A stretch of DNA of 64,000 nucleotides from RGIG5612 sp963589005 (GCA_963589005.1 CAVAJR010000002.1:1-64000), one strand, 5' to 3'. Counted from the first letter of the stretch, positions 42,600 to 51,795 are shown. The notes: a model not told the origin generated them from the sequence alone. Numbers and translations: made by a program.

Positions 42600-43528
42600 C
42601 TGTTTCTCTCCTTCACGAGTATTCTTCCCATCAACGAGCCCTCATCCACCAGCGGATATTCCCTGACAGTAAAAAGCAGTCCACTCTTAGTCGCGTTGAT
42701 ATATTCCTTGATCTCGCCTGTCAGTGGATCGAATATGTATCCTACGGTTTCACCCTTTCTGACCCAACTGCCATGAGGCTTAACCTTCATAAACATTCCT
42801 GAGGTCGGAGCGTTGAGAAATACCACTTCATCCGGATCATCCGATACTATCGGCTCTCTTACCGGTGCCGTATCACCATCCCACATACCCATTTCCTTCA
42901 TTATATTAAATATGCCGTCACAGATCTGCCTTCCGTATTTCTCGGTAAGTCTCATGCCCACGCCCATTTCCACAACCAGGCACGGCGTTCCTGTACTATT
43001 TAATGAATATGCAAATGTTGACTCCAGAACAGTGCTGGCACCATGTACCCAGATGAAATCCACATTTGCCCTTCTGGCCCATGGAAGCAATACATCTTCA
43101 TGCAGTTGATTAATTCTGATCTGGGGCATCTCGGTTAAATATATATTGCTGGCATGAATATCCAAAACCATATCTGCGCCGCTGATATCCTCTATGATCT
43201 TAGCCGCTGAGAACTCAACCATACTTCCGTCTGGATCCCCCGGAAATGTCCTGTTCATATCCAGCTCAAATACAGGAATACTTCTGTTAATTGAATCTAT
43301 TCCCAGAGGATTAGTCGCGGGATATATCTCCACGCTTCCGTGCAAATGCTCCGGTTCCTTCTTAAGTCTCTGTGCCACCAGAAAGCAGGCATACTGTCCC
43401 TCCAGTTCATCACCATGGGTGCCTGTTACAATGCATATGCGCTTGCCCTCTCCATTCGAAAAGGTGTTTTTTCTTATATTAAATGTCTCATTTACCGGAA
43501 GCGGTAATGACACGATGTTGCTTATCAT
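42596..43528 (-). CDS. AstE/AspA-family (M14) deacylase-like protein, first of a pair
   Basis: This 310-aa zinc hydrolase-like protein shows the motifs more clearly than its neighbour: IVTGTHGDELEGQY (HxxE, ~36-49), NPLGIDSINR, DMNRTFPGDPDG and LDIHAS (zinc His). The C-terminal VRKGETVGYIFDPLTGEI domain is shared with the succinylglutamate desuccinylase group. ATG 43528 has AGGAG at a good distance; the frame is open 17 codons further without similarity. The order on the minus strand is ATP-grasp, alpha-E, transglutaminase, then this pair, suggesting one peptide-processing operon. Confidence 0.85.
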   Translation of the reverse strand: MISNIVSLPLPVNETFNIRKNTFSNGEGKRICIVTGTHGDELEGQYACFLVAQRLKKEPEHLHGSVEIYPATNPLGIDSINRSIPVFELDMNRTFPGDPDGSMVEFSAAKIIEDISGADMVLDIHASNIYLTEMPQIRINQLHEDVLLPWARRANVDFIWVHGASTVLESTFAYSLNSTGTPCLVVEMGVGMRLTEKYGRQICDGIFNIMKEMGMWDGDTAPVREPIVSDDPDEVVFLNAPTSGMFMKVKPHGSWVRKGETVGYIFDPLTGEIKEYINATKSGLLFTVREYPLVDEGSLMGRILVKERNR

Positions 43529-43592
43529 CTGTATTCTCCTGTATATTTTACTCGCGGGCTGCGCCAACCCAGCACACAAACAGCCCCGGCTT

Positions 43593-44399
43593 TCACTCTG
43601 TCACATCCTTAACGTTCACATATATGGTCTGATATTGCTGCGACCTTCCGGACATGCAGCCTATATTGATCATGCAGTCCTTATAATCACGGCCGTGAGA
43701 CATCTTAATATGATGATCTGTCACCCGCAGATTATTAGTCGGATCAAAGCCATACCATCGTCCGTCAGATTTCACCTCTACCCAGGCGTGACTTAAGCCC
43801 TCGCCCAGAAGCATTCCCACAACATATCTGGAGCATATGCCCCGCGACCTTAACATGGACAGCATGATATGTGAATAATCCTGACATACACCCTGTTTCA
43901 TGGCAAATGCTTCGGCAGCGGTCGTATCAACAGCCGTACTTCCCGGTGCATACGTCATATTTTCTGATAAATACGACATTATGCACTCAGCACTCTCTAT
44001 CGGATCATCGCCGCAATTTTTCTGATCATCTGACCCGATTATCTCAGACACAGCATCAAGAACAGCTCTGTCCGGTCTAGTCAGAGCTGTCTGATATTTA
44101 AATATATTTTCCCTGTATTTATTAACCTCGGCCGTACTGTCAGATATGCCGACTTCTGCCGTGCCACTTACATCAACCTCGAAATGGTTATGTGCGCTCT
44201 TAACGCTTCCTGCCGCATATCTGTTGCCGAAATTATCCTCCATGAACCACAAGGATTCCTGCGGAAGAATATTGAACCGCATGTCATTTATCTGCTGGCG
44301 CTCGTCCGTCTGCGGACAGCACCTTATGGCAAAATTATGATTATGTACAGGCTCATCAAAATCTATGTTCAAGTGATAATTAAATGACAGTTCTGTCAA
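43593..44399 (-). CDS. Transglutaminase-like cysteine protease-fold protein
   Basis: A 268-aa protein with an N-terminal beta domain (~1-95) and a transglutaminase-like core. The triad is visible: Cys in KQGVCQDYSH (~158), His in LSHAWVEV (~194) and Asp in YGFDPTNN (~209). It starts at TTG 44399: GGAGGTG inside the end of the preceding gene is 9 nt before it, and no ATG fits. It is known to occur with circularly permuted ATP-grasp and alpha-E proteins in predicted peptide-synthesis or peptide-tagging clusters. Confidence 0.88.
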   Translation of the reverse strand: MTELSFNYHLNIDFDEPVHNHNFAIRCCPQTDERQQINDMRFNILPQESLWFMEDNFGNRYAAGSVKSAHNHFEVDVSGTAEVGISDSTAEVNKYRENIFKYQTALTRPDRAVLDAVSEIIGSDDQKNCGDDPIESAECIMSYLSENMTYAPGSTAVDTTAAEAFAMKQGVCQDYSHIMLSMLRSRGICSRYVVGMLLGEGLSHAWVEVKSDGRWYGFDPTNNLRVTDHHIKMSHGRDYKDCMINIGCMSGRSQQYQTIYVNVKDVTE

Positions 44400-44404
44400 A
44401 AAAG

Positions 44405-45073
44405 CTACACCTCCGTAAGGCTTTCGATTTCATTTACGATCTGGTGATAATCAAGCTTGTCTGCATCACAGAGCTTGATAAGATGTTCCAGTTTCTCCTC
44501 GCTATACTTAAGGCCGCTTTCCTTAAGCCTTGGAACGAGTCTGCTCATCTCACGCCTTAATGCCTCATCATTGGTTCTTACCCGAGCATACAGGTCAACT
44601 CGTTCAATGCGTTTGCCTACCTTAATAATATTTCTGGTGGTCTTGTCATCAATCTGGTCATCTACTATACCCCAGAATGCCAGAATGTCATCCATGACCT
44701 TCTGCAATTCCAGAAATGGCGCATTTGACGCCTTGGCCTTCTGTATGCTGTATACCGACAGCTGAATATAAGCCAGGGATTCGCTTCCTATCTCTTCCCT
44801 TAATTCAATAGCATTGTCATAAGCTCTCATGAGATTAGACAATATGGAATTAGGATCCTCCTGGTCAAATGCATACCTTGCGATGAAGTCGTCCTTATCC
44901 TTATATATGTTAGGAATCTCAAGCTGATTACAAAATTCAGCATATTCTCTGTTATCCGCCTCAATCAGTTTATCGAAGCTGACCTCGAACATCTTCAATG
45001 TTGTATAGACTCTGGCCGTATAGCGTCCCAGCCAATACAGGCGGTCTGTTGTTATTACTGATTTAGTATCCAT
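44405..45073 (-). CDS. Alpha-E domain protein
   Basis: The 222-aa, almost all-helical protein matches the alpha-E domain that accompanies circularly permuted ATP-grasp enzymes: RLYWLGRYTARVYTTLKMF at the start and conserved acidic helices after. The catalytic role, if any, is unknown; it is thought to be a partner of the ATP-grasp. It overlaps the ATP-grasp gene by 19 bp, and its tail contains the ribosome binding site of the transglutaminase gene. Confidence 0.88.
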   Translation of the reverse strand: MDTKSVITTDRLYWLGRYTARVYTTLKMFEVSFDKLIEADNREYAEFCNQLEIPNIYKDKDDFIARYAFDQEDPNSILSNLMRAYDNAIELREEIGSESLAYIQLSVYSIQKAKASNAPFLELQKVMDDILAFWGIVDDQIDDKTTRNIIKVGKRIERVDLYARVRTNDEALRREMSRLVPRLKESGLKYSEEKLEHLIKLCDADKLDYHQIVNEIESLTEV

Positions 45074-46374
45074 GTATCCTTGAAACCTCCTCCCTGAGAT
45101 GAATTAACAATAAATGAATCCGGATTTCTGGAGAATCTGGTAAGGCCGCTCTTCCATACGATCTGATCTTCTGCACTTAAAACAAATGCTCTCAGATCCG
45201 CCTTTCTGTCAACTAATTTGCCATTATCCATAATCGGAATATCGCAAAAGTCCACAACTTCCTGAGCAATAAATCTCCTAGGTTCCGCCTTAACCATGGC
45301 CTTGAACCGTTCTCTTTCCTCCGTGCTCATCTTACTGCCAAATACAACGCCATATCCTCCGGCTTCCGCTACATCCTTGATAACAAGGGTATCGAATTTG
45401 TCCATAACATACTTCATATCCTCCTCATAGAAAGGCAGATATGTAGGCGCATTGTGAAGAATCGCTTCTTCACCCAGGTAATACTTGATCATCTTAGGCA
45501 CAAAATAATATATGCCCTTATCATCGGCGATACCATTGCCAGGTGCATTGATAAGCGCAACATTGCCCTTGCGGTAAACATCAAATATATGAGGTATTCC
45601 TATTACCGACTCATGGTTAAATGTAATAGGATCCAGATATTCATCGGAGATCCTGCGATATACAGCACCGACCCGCTCTCTTTTGCCGGCATATCCCTTC
45701 ATATACAGATAATCGCCGTCAACCTCCAGATCGTTATATGTAACAAGTGGAACGCCCATCTTCTCAGCGAAATATGAATGTTCAAAATATGCCGCATTAT
45801 AACGGCCAGGTGTCATAACAACATTCAGGCCTCCGGTATTGGCATAATTCATGGTTGCCTTGAGAAGCTCGGCATAATTTCTGTTATCTGCAATCGTTTG
45901 TTTATTGAAAGTTCTGGGACTGGCCTTGCGGCACAGATTTCTGGCGATCATAGGATATGACGCACCTGACGGAACTCTGAGATTATCTTCAAGAATATAC
46001 CATACTCCATCCTTACCAAGCACCAGATCAATTCCCGAGATGTGAGAATATACTTCCTTAGGCGGAATTACGCCCTCGCACGGTGCCAGATATCCGCTGG
46101 CCGCATAAACAAAATCCTCAGGGACAATACCGTCTCTGATGATCTTCTTGTCATTATAAACATCCTTGATGAAAAGATTAAGAGCCTTAACTCTCTGTTT
46201 GAGTCCTCGCTCCAGATAATCGAATTCCGACTTGCCGATTATCCTCGGAACTGCATCGAAAGGGAACAACTGCTCTTTGAAGGTTCCATTCTTGTAGATT
46301 CCGAACTTGACACCATATCTTGCAAGCAATTCATTAATGGCGTCAGCGCTGCCCAGCAGATCATAATTTTCCAT
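45055..46374 (-). CDS. Circularly permuted type 2 ATP-grasp protein
   Basis: The 439-aa protein matches the circularly permuted ATP-grasp family, which probably forms amide bonds using ATP. Family blocks include EGVIPPKEVYSHISGIDLVL (~107-126), EDNLRVPSGASYPM (~138), INAPGNGIADDKGIY and VIKDVAEAGGYGVVFG (~336). AAGGAGG is 8 nt before ATG 46374; earlier in-frame GTG and ATG codons overlap or abut the site. It leads the cluster with alpha-E and transglutaminase proteins. Confidence 0.9.
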   Translation of the reverse strand: MENYDLLGSADAINELLARYGVKFGIYKNGTFKEQLFPFDAVPRIIGKSEFDYLERGLKQRVKALNLFIKDVYNDKKIIRDGIVPEDFVYAASGYLAPCEGVIPPKEVYSHISGIDLVLGKDGVWYILEDNLRVPSGASYPMIARNLCRKASPRTFNKQTIADNRNYAELLKATMNYANTGGLNVVMTPGRYNAAYFEHSYFAEKMGVPLVTYNDLEVDGDYLYMKGYAGKRERVGAVYRRISDEYLDPITFNHESVIGIPHIFDVYRKGNVALINAPGNGIADDKGIYYFVPKMIKYYLGEEAILHNAPTYLPFYEEDMKYVMDKFDTLVIKDVAEAGGYGVVFGSKMSTEERERFKAMVKAEPRRFIAQEVVDFCDIPIMDNGKLVDRKADLRAFVLSAEDQIVWKSGLTRFSRNPDSFIVNSSQGGGFKDTWILNQ

Positions 46375-46506
46375 CTGCATTTCCTCCTTCACTTATATCC
46401 CGCACAAGCAGGTTATTGTTATCCCCCTTAGATAATGAAAATATTATACACTTTTGTTTGAATTTTTAAATACCCAGTTTGCATTGCCAACTATCCTGAC
46501 GCCAAA

Positions 46507-46541
46507 ATCCGGCAGATAAGCGCCTTGCCTATCTGCCGGAT
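46507..46541 (-). terminator. Terminator after desulfoferrodoxin
   Basis: A 12-bp perfect stem (ATCCGGCAGATA / TATCTGCCGGAT). On the minus strand it is followed by TTTTGG. Confidence 0.7.
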
Positions 46542-46596
46542 CGTAAACTCTATACGCTATTCATTGCGGACAGCATATGCAATATTTACTGCTGTC

Positions 46597-46971
46597 TCAT
46601 GCTTTCCACAGCCCATGCAGGTTGCAATATGCATAAACAGCCTCAACCTCATCATTATCGCATAATGCGAAACAAACCTGAGGTGCTTCTCCTGCGTTCA
46701 GGAGCTTACGCTGATTGCCCTGCCTGGTCTGCAGCGATATCCATTCGATATGATGTTCCTCTATCATAGGATGCTCTGCCGCACCTACCCTTACGGTCAC
46801 GGTACTGCCTTCTACGGTATATACGGGGACATGCTTCTCATGAGATGCATCAACCGTTCCCGGGATCAGCTCCTTCATAGGTTCACCGCAGCAGATAACA
46901 GGAATACCGGACTCCTTAACATAGGCAATAATATTGCCGCATTTACTGCACCTGTAGAAATGTTGTTCCAT
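46597..46971 (-). CDS. Desulfoferrodoxin (superoxide reductase)
   Basis: This 124-aa two-domain protein has an N-terminal desulforedoxin-type Fe site (CSKCG and VICCGEPM, ~8-32). The superoxide reductase site follows, with ligands in EKHVP (~46), HPMIEEHHIEW (~68-78) and CNLHGLW (~116-122). It reduces superoxide to peroxide without making oxygen, typical of strict anaerobes. GGGAGG lies 6-7 nt before ATG. It is a single-gene unit with its own terminator. Confidence 0.95.
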   Translation of the reverse strand: MEQHFYRCSKCGNIIAYVKESGIPVICCGEPMKELIPGTVDASHEKHVPVYTVEGSTVTVRVGAAEHPMIEEHHIEWISLQTRQGNQRKLLNAGEAPQVCFALCDNDEVEAVYAYCNLHGLWKA

Positions 46972-47138
46972 AACTTGCCTCCCTTCGAAAAATCATCAAT
47001 TCAAACATAGCTCATTTAGACAGTATCATAACTATACTTTTGTATTTTAATTCGATAAGACAAACATTTGTCCCGGATAATTCTCAGTAGGATATTACAA
47101 ATTCCACAGGGTTCTGTCAACAGCTTATATCTGCATTT

Positions 47139-47798
47139 TCATTCACCAGTGTCTTTTATTTTGCTTGATATTATCTTGCCTTGATCCATTTGATATACAT
47201 CATCGCACAATAATTCAATATCCTTATCAAGGTGTGATGCGATCAAAATGGTTTTGCCCTGTGACTTTAATTTCAACAGATAATTACGCATCTCCTCACA
47301 CCCCGCTCTGTCAAGACCATTAAACGGCTCATCCAAGATCAAAATATCCGGTTTCTCCATTATTGCCTGTGCAAGTCCCAATCGCTGCCGCATCCCCAAT
47401 GAATATTTTCCGACCAGCTTCTTATCATCAGGATCCAACCCTACGAATTTAATGGCTTCTCTAATATCTTCATCCGAGATTTTATTTTTAATCTTCGCCA
47501 ACATTCTCAGATTCTTATATCCGCTCATATTCGATATAAATCCCGGTGTTTCTATGATCACGCCCATGTTATCCGGAAAATCCACATCCCGTCCCAGGAT
47601 CTTACCATCTACTATGATTATTCCATCTGTCACCCGATATAGTCCACTGATCAGCTTCAGCAGCAAGGTTTTTCCCGAGCCGTTATTACCAACAAATCCT
47701 ACCGTTCGTCCCTTAGCGATCGTCAGCGACACTTTATCTATCAAATACATATTTCGTATCTTTTTTCTTACGCCTGTTACCTCAATATATTCGCTCAT
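47139..47798 (-). CDS. ABC transporter ATPase, last gene of LytTR operon 1
   Basis: A 219-aa ATPase with Walker A GNNGSGKTL, signature YSLGMRQRLGLAQAI and Walker B ILILDEPFNGLD. The LGMRQRL signature is typical of antibiotic-, bacteriocin- and lantibiotic-self-protection exporters (BcrA type). It overlaps the permease by four bases (ATGA). The last 31 bp are found again as a remnant at 55052-55082. It is the fifth gene of the operon controlled by the block at 51091-51162. Confidence 0.92.
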   Translation of the reverse strand: MSEYIEVTGVRKKIRNMYLIDKVSLTIAKGRTVGFVGNNGSGKTLLLKLISGLYRVTDGIIIVDGKILGRDVDFPDNMGVIIETPGFISNMSGYKNLRMLAKIKNKISDEDIREAIKFVGLDPDDKKLVGKYSLGMRQRLGLAQAIMEKPDILILDEPFNGLDRAGCEEMRNYLLKLKSQGKTILIASHLDKDIELLCDDVYQMDQGKIISSKIKDTGE

Positions 47799-48649
47799 GA
47801 CCTAGCCCTCTCCAAATATCTAAGCAAATCCATCTTTTTACCCGATAATATTATTGCAGCAATCAATAACCCCATCAGCACAGCCAACCGAAATACTAAA
47901 ACATATGTAGTGGATGGCATTTTGATCATATATTCATTATAAAGTATTGATGTCGTACACCAATGTATCGGTGATATGCAGCATAATTCTTCCATTCCGA
48001 AGAATCCGATCATCATCCTGACAAATATCATTAGTCCATTTACCAGGATCCCTGCAAATTCTGCAACATACAGATTAAGGATTATGGCTATAAATCCGAA
48101 CATCATCCAAGTTAATATCAGCCCTGACAGACACCATGCGATTGCCTCATACGGACTTATCGTCGACAACATACCTGCACTGGCTGTTACGCCCATTTCG
48201 AATTTTGTCAGAAACTCCTGCTGAGTCATAGATGTAATTATCTTGCCCCAACTATCATCTATATACATACTTCCTCTGCATACGATCACGATAGATATAA
48301 CGAAGAAAGCCGCCATAAGTACACTTATGACTATGACATACAGGAATTGAGACAATAGCCATTTTCTCTTGCTGCTTCTCGCCAGCAAAAGCACCTGATC
48401 CGGGTACCTGACAGGAAGATCTGAAAAGAATAAAAGTGCAGATACAAACAGAATATTAATCATGAAGGCCGAATTTATTACAATTGCAATAATTCCGATA
48501 TTTATATTCAGATTATAATATTCCGATGCCTGATAAATGGGATTACAAATCAAGTATACTGTGCAAAATATTAATGCCATTGATGCCAGATACTTCTTAT
48601 TAACAATATTTGCTCTAAAATGATACCAAAAAGTCCTAAAAAACCGCAT
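47795..48649 (-). CDS. ABC-2 type permease, LytTR operon 1
   Basis: This 284-aa integral membrane protein (MRFFRTFWYHFRANIV start) has about six hydrophobic helices and small outer loops, as in ABC-2 transporter permeases. The ATG overlaps the stop of the preceding permease gene (TAATG), with AGGAGG just upstream. It likely forms a heterodimer with the preceding permease and is driven by the following ATPase. The substrate is unknown; export of, or immunity to, the secreted product is plausible. Confidence 0.8.
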   Translation of the reverse strand: MRFFRTFWYHFRANIVNKKYLASMALIFCTVYLICNPIYQASEYYNLNINIGIIAIVINSAFMINILFVSALLFFSDLPVRYPDQVLLLARSSKRKWLLSQFLYVIVISVLMAAFFVISIVIVCRGSMYIDDSWGKIITSMTQQEFLTKFEMGVTASAGMLSTISPYEAIAWCLSGLILTWMMFGFIAIILNLYVAEFAGILVNGLMIFVRMMIGFFGMEELCCISPIHWCTTSILYNEYMIKMPSTTYVLVFRLAVLMGLLIAAIILSGKKMDLLRYLERARS

Positions 48650-49512
48650 TACAGTCGCCTCCTCTCCAGCTTGTTCCTCAGCGAAAGATGCGTAAGCACA
48701 CTGAATATTATGATTCCCGCTATCGTATATGCAAATGGATACAGGCACGACCATATGGAGAAGTTATATGCATTTTCTGTTGACTTCAACATGTCTGCAT
48801 ACATAATCTTATTAACTATATTCAGACTGCTAAATACATGATACGGATTCATCAGCATAGGCAGGCCTAACATACTGATAATGTTGGTTAACAATATATA
48901 CAATACCATCGGAGAAACCATTGTAAGATAAGGATCCAGCAGAAATGTAGATATAAGCATTGTCAATGCTGCCATAAATGCCATAAAAGCACCCTGCGTT
49001 GCCAATGCAAGAAAATAATATAAGACATACTGTCCATCTGCTATCAGCTGCCCATTGGCATATACAGCTGTAATCTGCTCCAGCATTACACCTTCCTGAT
49101 CTCCTGCAAATGACGTTACCCCGGATGTTGCTATCACATACAGCAGACCTCCTGCAAATGCTGTAATGAACGCAGTAACGGCTGAGGAAATGCATGATGC
49201 ACATGCATAAGAGAATCTTCCTGCCCGTGAATAGTAATAAAGAAATGCCCCACTTCGCCATTCTCTGCAAAATGTCATGCAAGACGAAATCGCACATACA
49301 ATCGGCAGTATGTAGCTGGTACTGCCATTTTGATATGCAAACCTAAGATAGTAGTATAGCCCTGCATCCGCATTATTTGCCACATGCCATTGGATCTCTT
49401 TAAATGTTGATGCAAACAGCAATCCGCTGTATATAACTACGGAAACAAGAAAATAGTATGAACAGCAGTTCTTACGGATATACTGTCCTACCAGATTAAT
49501 ACATCTGTTCAT
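48649..49512 (-). CDS. ABC-2 type permease, LytTR operon 1
   Basis: The 287-aa protein has about six membrane helices, an N-terminal NLVGQYIRKNCC segment and the basic tail RNKLERRRL. It has the same overall design as the next permease but low sequence likeness. The start ATG 49512 overlaps the TGA of the lipoprotein gene (TGATG). It is the third gene of the operon. Confidence 0.78.
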   Translation of the reverse strand: MNRCINLVGQYIRKNCCSYYFLVSVVIYSGLLFASTFKEIQWHVANNADAGLYYYLRFAYQNGSTSYILPIVCAISSCMTFCREWRSGAFLYYYSRAGRFSYACASCISSAVTAFITAFAGGLLYVIATSGVTSFAGDQEGVMLEQITAVYANGQLIADGQYVLYYFLALATQGAFMAFMAALTMLISTFLLDPYLTMVSPMVLYILLTNIISMLGLPMLMNPYHVFSSLNIVNKIMYADMLKSTENAYNFSIWSCLYPFAYTIAGIIIFSVLTHLSLRNKLERRRL

Positions 49513-50579
49513 CACGCTATTTCCTCTCCGGTGACTGCGTTAAAATATATCACGTCCCCGTCACCACCCTTATCAGTGGCAAAACACCATGCCGGAACCA
49601 ATTCAAAAGAAGCACCTGCCGGAACAGAATCATCAGACTTAAGATCGTCAGCTCCACGATTCAGTACGGCATCCAGTGAAACCGGGATATAAATCAGCTT
49701 TAATGAGGAATAGTCCTCCTCACTGGCAGTTGTCTCTAATAAACTGTTCATTTTATCTGACAACAGCTGTCTCGCTTCCTGCTCCGATAACAATGATACA
49801 GTCTCCTTTTTTCCATCAATTTTATAAACATGCGCAATGCCCAAAAACTCTATTCCGTCTGGGGTGTATATAAACTCTATGCGAGATACCTCTCCGTATT
49901 TAACTAAATCCCCAGAGTTGTAGGTTTCAAAACTTTTAAGCTCGATTCCATCTATTACCTGAGTTGCCTTTACATAATAAAATTCCTTATATTTACCAAA
50001 ATAATTTTCCTCGAATTCGCCCTTGGCCTGCCCATTTATGTGTTCATCATAAAATGCTCCATATACTTTATAAATATCCTCTGTGACCGGATAAAAGCTG
50101 AAGTCACATTCTCCTATATCAAATGTATCTAAAACATCCTGCATTTTCTGTATCATCTGACTCTCTTCAACAAATGAAAATCTTACCTGTGTATCTATAT
50201 AAGATAGCCCATATCCATTAAAATCATCCGCTTTTATTGCTGTAATAAATTCACTATATTTTTCTCCTGTTGATGTCGCATAAAACTCGCTAGACGCAAT
50301 TTCGCCCAGAGCATCTGAATATAAATATTCCAGCCCATCATCCCTCTGAATCCACTCTGGTTCATATGAAAATAATCCTTTAAACAAAGCAGGATCGTCT
50401 ATATCATTTCTGTATGAGGCGTAATATATAATCGCCGTTTCAGGAGCATTATCTTCATTTCCTATGCTGGTCACATCTGCATTATCAGATACATTGTTCA
50501 CACTAGAGCTCTTGTCTTCAGAGCAAGCTGACATCATGACCATAATAAGTACAATCATTATCAAAAAATATTTCTTCAC
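49512..50579 (-). CDS. Lipoprotein, LytTR operon 1
   Basis: A 355-aa lipoprotein with signal segment VKKYFLIMIVLIMVMMSAC, lipobox M-S-A-C with Cys at 19. The mature part is acidic, with SVNN/SDNADV spacer residues, then mixed alpha/beta. The C-terminal PVSLDAVLNRGAD...LVPAWCFATDKGGDGDVIYFNAVTGEE has a PepSY/YycI-like look. GTG 50579 is chosen because GGGGAGG is 5 nt upstream and the signal peptide starts there. It may hold the secreted product or help the ABC transporter; immunity lipoproteins of bacteriocin operons have this placement. Confidence 0.72.
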   Translation of the reverse strand: MKKYFLIMIVLIMVMMSACSEDKSSSVNNVSDNADVTSIGNEDNAPETAIIYYASYRNDIDDPALFKGLFSYEPEWIQRDDGLEYLYSDALGEIASSEFYATSTGEKYSEFITAIKADDFNGYGLSYIDTQVRFSFVEESQMIQKMQDVLDTFDIGECDFSFYPVTEDIYKVYGAFYDEHINGQAKGEFEENYFGKYKEFYYVKATQVIDGIELKSFETYNSGDLVKYGEVSRIEFIYTPDGIEFLGIAHVYKIDGKKETVSLLSEQEARQLLSDKMNSLLETTASEEDYSSLKLIYIPVSLDAVLNRGADDLKSDDSVPAGASFELVPAWCFATDKGGDGDVIYFNAVTGEEIA

Positions 50580-50601
50580 CTCTACCTCCCCGATTATATC
50601 C

Positions 50602-50636
50602 AACATGGGTAGCATCATCATAATGCTACCCATGTT
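50602..50636 (-). other. Strong hairpin after the secreted-protein gene of operon 1
   Basis: AACATGGGTAGCAT (50602-50615) and ATGCTACCCATGTT (50623-50636) pair perfectly over 14 bp. No U tract follows on the minus strand. It probably protects the short mRNA of the first gene or terminates only partly. Confidence 0.6.
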
Positions 50637-50659
50637 CACAAAATTAATTAGTTATTTTA

Positions 50660-51037
50660 TCATGGCGCCCATATTCCTGTTACTGTAGTTCCACTACGCC
50701 ATTGACCTGAATCATAGCTTGCATACAACCGATACTGGCTGTAACTTGGACTATAATATGCTAAATAATATTTACCATGAGCGCATGCATCAATATAGTC
50801 TGTCGCATACGAGCCACCGCTAGTTCGTACTCTGAATGTTACATGGTCCCATAGTATTCCACTCTTCACATTAACAACTGCACTATCCAAATCGTCTTTC
50901 TGTACCGCACCAGTGTACTGCGACGCCGCTCCAGCGGTAACAGTTAAATTAAATGACGAATTCCCTGCAAATGCCACGGACGCTCCTACAATTGTAAACA
51001 TAGTTGTTAGCAAAAATAATTTTTTAATTAATTTCAT
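50660..51037 (-). CDS. Small secreted protein, first gene of LytTR operon 1
   Basis: The 125-aa protein starts MKLIKKLFLLTTMFTIVGAS and has a signal peptide cleaved near VAFAG. The ~100-residue mature part is rich in Tyr, Ser, Gly and beta-strand-like repeats (FRVRTSGGSYATDY, YYLAYYSPSYSQYRLYASYD) and ends VTGIWAP. It has a general likeness to DUF2712-type small secreted proteins, but this is weak. Being first after a LytTR-type promoter and before a lipoprotein and an exporter, it is a candidate bacteriocin-like product or extracellular signal. Confidence 0.75.
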   Translation of the reverse strand: MKLIKKLFLLTTMFTIVGASVAFAGNSSFNLTVTAGAASQYTGAVQKDDLDSAVVNVKSGILWDHVTFRVRTSGGSYATDYIDACAHGKYYLAYYSPSYSQYRLYASYDSGQWRSGTTVTGIWAP

Positions 51038-51090
51038 GAATTTAACTACCCCCTTGTATTGATATTTTCATTTGTTACCTCGAGGCATTT

Positions 51091-51162
51091 TGAATATATC
51101 AGGCCCATATTTAGTGTGCAACCGAATTTAACTGAGCGGTAAAAAATAGGCTATGAGCGGTA
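51091..51162 (-). promoter_or_regulatory. LytTR-type promoter block 1
   Basis: On the minus strand, the direct repeats TACCGCTCA at 51154-51162 and 51133-51141 (21 bp apart) are followed, 11 bp later, by TTGCAC (51116-51121), 17 bp and TATATT (51093-51098). It is upstream of the small secreted protein operon. Blocks 2 and 3 have the same layout. Confidence 0.8.
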
Positions 51163-51165
51163 AAA

Positions 51166-51432
51166 ATGCCAGTGCATTCTGTATTTTTTGACAGACTTCA
51201 CACTGAAAGTCAGTTGGTTGTCCCTAAGAACAATCAACCCGCTGCGATTATCCTTTCCCCTGCGGAATTCTCCCGTCTAAGTGAAATTGAAGAAGATTAC
51301 GCTCTCCTTCTCGAAGCCACTGAAAGGCTTGCGAACAACACCGCTCCTACCACTTCCATGGAAGATGTTTTGAAGGAACTAGGCATCAGCGAGGCTGAAC
51401 TTGCATCTGTGAAAGATGTGGTGATTGAATGA
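51166..51432 (+). pseudogene. Truncated Phd/YefM-type antitoxin, copy A
   Basis: From the residues FDRLHTESQL onward this frame equals the full antitoxin at 55236-55556. The first ~25 residues and the promoter are replaced by the end of LytTR block 1. The possible ATG (51166) lies in the operator repeat and lacks a clear ribosome binding site. Antitoxins of this family bind DNA through the N-terminus and the toxin through the C-terminus, so a made fragment could still bind toxin but not autoregulate. Position ~17 is Pro instead of Leu (LVVPKN). Confidence 0.65.
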
Positions 51433-51758
51433 ACTGGAGTATTGAATTCTTAGATGAAGCCAAAAAGGATTTGAAAAGATTGGATCACAGCATCCAGATT
51501 CAGATTGTAAAAGGCGTTCAGAAAGTAGCCCAGAATCCTCTCTCTGTTCATGAGGGTGGGTACGGAAAGCCGCTTGGCAATAAGGTTGGCACAAATCTGA
51601 CCAATCTTCTCAAAATCAAATTTCGCGACCTTGGTATCAGAATTGTCTATAAAGTAGAACGCACAGAAACAACGATGAAAATCATTGTGATTTCTGCGCG
51701 TTCTGACGAACAAGTATACAAAGAAGCCGCAAGACGAAGAATCAAGTATGATCTATGA
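51429..51758 (+). CDS. RelE/ParE-family toxin, copy A
   Basis: This 109-aa basic protein (MNWSIEFLDEAKKDLKRLD...GIRIVYKVERTETTMKIIVISARSDEQVYKEAARRR) fits the RelE/ParE fold. These toxins cleave ribosome-bound mRNA or poison gyrase. The start overlaps the antitoxin end by four bases (ATGA). It is identical to copy B. Here the antitoxin is truncated and its promoter is missing, so it may be silent or rely on copy B's antitoxin. Confidence 0.85.
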   Translation: MNWSIEFLDEAKKDLKRLDHSIQIQIVKGVQKVAQNPLSVHEGGYGKPLGNKVGTNLTNLLKIKFRDLGIRIVYKVERTETTMKIIVISARSDEQVYKEAARRRIKYDL

Positions 51759-51795
51759 GCACCGGAACCAGTTATTACGTCAGTTCCAGTGCTCA
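51756..51795 (+). terminator. Terminator after toxin copy A
   Basis: TGAGCACCGGAAC (51756-51768) pairs with GTTCCAGTGCTCA (51783-51795) apart from one mismatch. The same hairpin is at 55880-55919 in copy B. Confidence 0.6.
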
